Shown here: positions 6,090 through 8,034 of the stretch, piece by piece
How positions within the stretch are numbered: position 1 is the stretch's first letter
Layout: every line of letters begins with the position of its first letter
Assembly (NCBI GenBank): GCA_013152765.1
Contig: JAADFT010000057.1
Coordinates: 1 to 8,034, forward strand
Direction of reading: 5' to 3'
Length of the DNA stretch: 8,034 bases
Source: Calditrichota bacterium
GTDB taxonomy: Bacteria; Zhuqueibacterota; Zhuqueibacteria; Oleimicrobiales; Geothermoviventaceae
Position numbers and translations under genes: made by a program
Notes under the pieces: model-generated
The model's database searches: none
Told to the model about the DNA's origin: nothing
What the model saw: the letters and a program-made list of their open reading frames with translations, nothing else

Positions 6090-6504
6090 CGAGGAACCTC
6101 TTGAACGTCGGTTGATTCGCGCCATTTTGCACGTCACAGGGCCGCAGCATCCTTTCAGACTCAGTCGCTACCTGCTGTGGCTGGACCTCGAGCACGCGCG
6201 CAGACACGGTTCAAAGCTGACAGGGTTCGAGTACGTGCTGGGACCGTCGGTGTTCTACATCGAGGATTTCCCGGCATTTCTGGAAAGTACACCGGGCGTC
6301 GTGCGCATCACGCAAACGACGCCGGACGGGCTCACGCGCGGGGCTTTTGCGCTGGAAAGCGACGAGCACGATCGGTCGCTGCCGCCCGAGGTGGAAACGC
6401 TCCTGGAAGAAATTCTTGCGGAAGCGACCAAACTGAACGATGACGAGCTGAACAAAGCGGTTGTGGAAAGGCTGGACTACAAAGCGTTGGTGGACGAGAC
6501 GTAG
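6082..6504 (+). CDS. Small cytoplasmic protein resembling the Panacea/DUF4065 family
   Basis: This 140-residue soluble protein starts at an ATG with AGGAGG 8 bases upstream, inside the end of the methyltransferase-like gene (8-base overlap, different frame). The stretch LSRYLLWLDLEHARRHGSKLTG (27-48) followed by YVLGP (51-55) resembles the N-terminal half of Panacea (DUF4065, SocA-like) domains, where a leucine-rich helix leads to a glycine-proline turn. The acidic C-terminal helices (100-140) match the family's LSxEE...LDEV-like ending in outline. Panacea proteins often act as antitoxins or proteolysis adaptors, but no toxin-like partner is evident here. The assignment rests on pattern recognition and is uncertain; it may be an unrelated helical protein. 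It is the last gene of the operon and is followed by a strong terminator. Confidence 0.6.
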   Translation: MPDEEPLERRLIRAILHVTGPQHPFRLSRYLLWLDLEHARRHGSKLTGFEYVLGPSVFYIEDFPAFLESTPGVVRITQTTPDGLTRGAFALESDEHDRSLPPEVETLLEEILAEATKLNDDELNKAVVERLDYKALVDET

Positions 6505-6534
6505 CAACCGAACACCAGCGGACACAAAAACCTT

Positions 6535-6568
6535 GGGCCACCAGGATTTTCCCGGTGGCCCTTTTTTT
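6535..6568 (+). terminator. Strong intrinsic terminator between convergent genes, probably bidirectional
   Basis: Perfect arms GGGCCACC (6535-6542) and GGTGGCCC (6554-6561) form an 8-bp stem with an 11-base loop, followed by seven Ts (6562-6568). It lies 30 bases after the stop of the Panacea-like gene and ends the plus-strand operon. On the minus strand the same hairpin is followed by AAGGTTTTTG, giving a shorter T-run, so it probably also terminates the MFS gene, whose stop is 26 bases away. Confidence 0.9.
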
Positions 6569-6586
6569 CTGGGAGTGAAGCGAGGC

Positions 6587-7921
6587 TCAGGCAGTCATCA
6601 CCTGCGGCCGCTCCAGGCGACCGCCCTCTCTTGCGTCTGCGCGTTTGAGGAGGATGGCGAAAATCAGTCCGAAGAAGCCGAGACTTGCAAACATCAACAT
6701 GCTACTGGTGTAGGTGTGGGTGATGTCCCGGAGTTCCCCGTTGAGAAACGGGAAAAGAGCCAGGCCGATGTTCTGAATGGTGGTCATCAGGCCGTAGGCT
6801 GTGCCCACACGCTCTTCGGGCACGATGAGCGGCACCGAGGGCCACATGGCCGCGGGAACGAGCACGAAGGCGGCGCCGAGGGCGATCATCGGCCAGGCTG
6901 GGTAGATGTGGGTGATGCCCATCAGCAGGTGGGCGGGAATCATGAGCAGCGAGCCGATGATCATCAGCGTGGCGCGGCGACCGATCTTGTCCACAAGCTG
7001 ACCGGCGAAGGGCGCCAGCACCATCGACGCGAAAATGATGATGGATGTGATGCCGCCAGCGGTGCTGAACATGTGCAGGAAGTTGTTGAACACCTGGTAG
7101 AAGAATCCGCCGCTGGCCTCGGCCACCTTTGGAATTCCCCACTTGTCCACGAAAAAGTCCGTTGACAGCGCGGTGAACGGAAAAATGGCCGAGTAGAAAG
7201 TGACGCACAGCAGCGTGACGTACCAGAACGTGGGTTTGAACTCCTTGATGTCTTTCAGAACGATCTTCTCACCGGCGCTCTCGTCCTTGAGGCCGAGCAC
7301 CTTTTCACCGCGGCGGTCCAGGATGATGTAGAAGATGTTGGCAACGAGGGAAATGGCGCAAAACAGGACGGCTGCAAAGAGGGCGTACCGGTAGCTGCCA
7401 AAATGGGCCGTGATCAGCTCTCCCGTGTTGAAAGCGAACAGCGTGCCCAGCCGGCTCACTGTGAGCGCGATGCCGAAAGAGAGAGCCAGCTCTTTGCCCT
7501 TGAACCAGCGGGCCAGGATGGCGCTTTGAGCCACAATCAGCGGCTCGGACCCTGCGCCGAAAATGAAGCGTCCCACGAAGAACATGGGCACGCTCTTCGC
7601 GAGCCACACGATTGCCGCACCGATGAAGACCAGTGAAGAGAAAAGGATGCTGGCCTTGCGGGTGCCTAAGGCGTCGATCAGCAGGCCGCCGACGAACACC
7701 GAGAGGATGGCGGCAATGCTGTACATTGTGTAAAACGAGCCAACGGTGCCCCGGGCTGCTCCCAGCTCCTGCACCAGGGTGGGCGCGATGGCCCCGACGA
7801 TGTCGTAGGCGAAGTAGCTCCCGAACGAGAGCATGGCGGCGAAGAACAACACGGTGAAGCGGTAGGCTTTGCTGGCGGGGTGAAAGAATCCGGCGGATTC
7901 CGCAGCGAGCTCGACGGTCAT
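6587..7921 (-). CDS. MFS transporter of the MFSD1-like family
   Basis: This 444-residue protein has about twelve hydrophobic segments, consistent with an inner-membrane major facilitator. The first-half motif A reads GGLLIDALGTRKA (78-90); a related copy, GQLVDKIGRRA (307-317), marks the second half. The stretches GRFIFGAGSEPLIVAQ (117-132), RWFKGKELALSFG (138-150), VSRLG (155-159), and WPSVPLIVPEERVGTAYG (360-377) with IQNIGLALFP (382-391) match signatures I recall from eukaryotic MFSD1. Human MFSD1 is reported to be a lysosomal dipeptide transporter; that substrate cannot be assumed for this bacterial relative. The ATG at 7921 has GAAAGGG about 8 bases upstream and a promoter-like pair before it. 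The gene stands alone on the minus strand and converges on the NifX-like operon. Family placement is strong, substrate unknown. Confidence 0.88.
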   Translation of the reverse strand: MTVELAAESAGFFHPASKAYRFTVLFFAAMLSFGSYFAYDIVGAIAPTLVQELGAARGTVGSFYTMYSIAAILSVFVGGLLIDALGTRKASILFSSLVFIGAAIVWLAKSVPMFFVGRFIFGAGSEPLIVAQSAILARWFKGKELALSFGIALTVSRLGTLFAFNTGELITAHFGSYRYALFAAVLFCAISLVANIFYIILDRRGEKVLGLKDESAGEKIVLKDIKEFKPTFWYVTLLCVTFYSAIFPFTALSTDFFVDKWGIPKVAEASGGFFYQVFNNFLHMFSTAGGITSIIIFASMVLAPFAGQLVDKIGRRATLMIIGSLLMIPAHLLMGITHIYPAWPMIALGAAFVLVPAAMWPSVPLIVPEERVGTAYGLMTTIQNIGLALFPFLNGELRDITHTYTSSMLMFASLGFFGLIFAILLKRADAREGGRLERPQVMTA

Positions 7922-7970
7922 GGTTTGTCCCTTTCAGGCTGAATTCCACGGTGCCGAACGAACTGTGGCG

Positions 7971-7999
7971 AAAATACGGATTTGCGCCGAGGGAAGCAA
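7971..7999 (-). promoter_or_regulatory. Putative sigma70 promoter of the MFS gene
   Basis: On the minus strand, TTGCTT (7994-7999) and TATTTT (7971-7976) are separated by exactly 17 bases. The -10 box ends about 50 bases before the MFS ATG at 7921. The -10 box matches consensus at four of six positions and the -35 at three. Spacing and distance suit a housekeeping promoter. Confidence 0.5.
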
Positions 8000-8034
8000 G
8001 GAGGAATGCCTGGCTGCGATTTCGCTTGACAGCG

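Noticed and set aside
6461..7165. Plus-strand open frame (234 codons) opposite the MFS gene
   Set aside because: Its His/Gly/Glu-rich composition is what results from reading a hydrophobic membrane-protein gene backwards, and it spans the terminator.
8026..8031. Perfect -35 hexamer TTGACA on the plus strand at the window's right edge
   Set aside because: The matching -10 region and any downstream gene lie outside the window, so a promoter cannot be supported.

Overview
The window is about 8 kb of GC-rich DNA carrying six protein genes with little overlap. An HldE-type ADP-heptose enzyme suggests a Gram-negative bacterium whose outer surface contains heptose. No rRNA, tRNA or other taxonomic marker is present, so I cannot name the phylum. 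An uncultured, environmental lineage fits the divergent proteins, but that is inference. I see no transposase, integrase, CRISPR array or phage gene.

Layout, left to right. Positions 1-152 are non-coding. They hold a loose GTTCCG-rich stretch and a tandem heptamer repeat that runs into the stop codon of the next gene. Positions 153-1664 (minus) encode an HldE/RfaE-type fusion of a PfkB-like sugar kinase and a cytidylyltransferase-fold domain; its kinase catalytic Asp is Glu. Positions 1879-4680 (minus) encode a 933-residue GH38 alpha-mannosidase-like protein related to MngB, in which the Asp nucleophile/zinc ligand is Phe. A terminator-like hairpin separates these two minus-strand genes. Positions 4681-5134 are a 454-base divergent intergenic region. 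It has a sigma70-like promoter for the GH38 gene and, on the other strand, a strong intrinsic-terminator hairpin just ahead of the plus-strand genes.

Positions 5135-6504 (plus) form a tight three-gene operon: a NifX/NifB-type (MTH1175-like) small protein, an isoprenylcysteine methyltransferase-like membrane protein, and a small protein resembling the Panacea (DUF4065) family. The genes are separated by 16 bases and then overlap by 8. The operon ends at a strong terminator that probably also serves the convergent gene. Positions 6587-7921 (minus) encode an MFS transporter that closely resembles eukaryotic MFSD1, with a sigma70-like promoter near the right edge.

The kinase/nucleotidyltransferase and the GH38 protein share a broad sugar theme, but a terminator lies between them and they need not act together. 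The plus-strand operon has no assignable pathway. The points most worth checking are the GH38 protein without a canonical nucleophile, the Asp-to-Glu change in the HldE-like kinase, the possible attenuator ahead of the NifX-like operon, and the unusual gene content of that operon.
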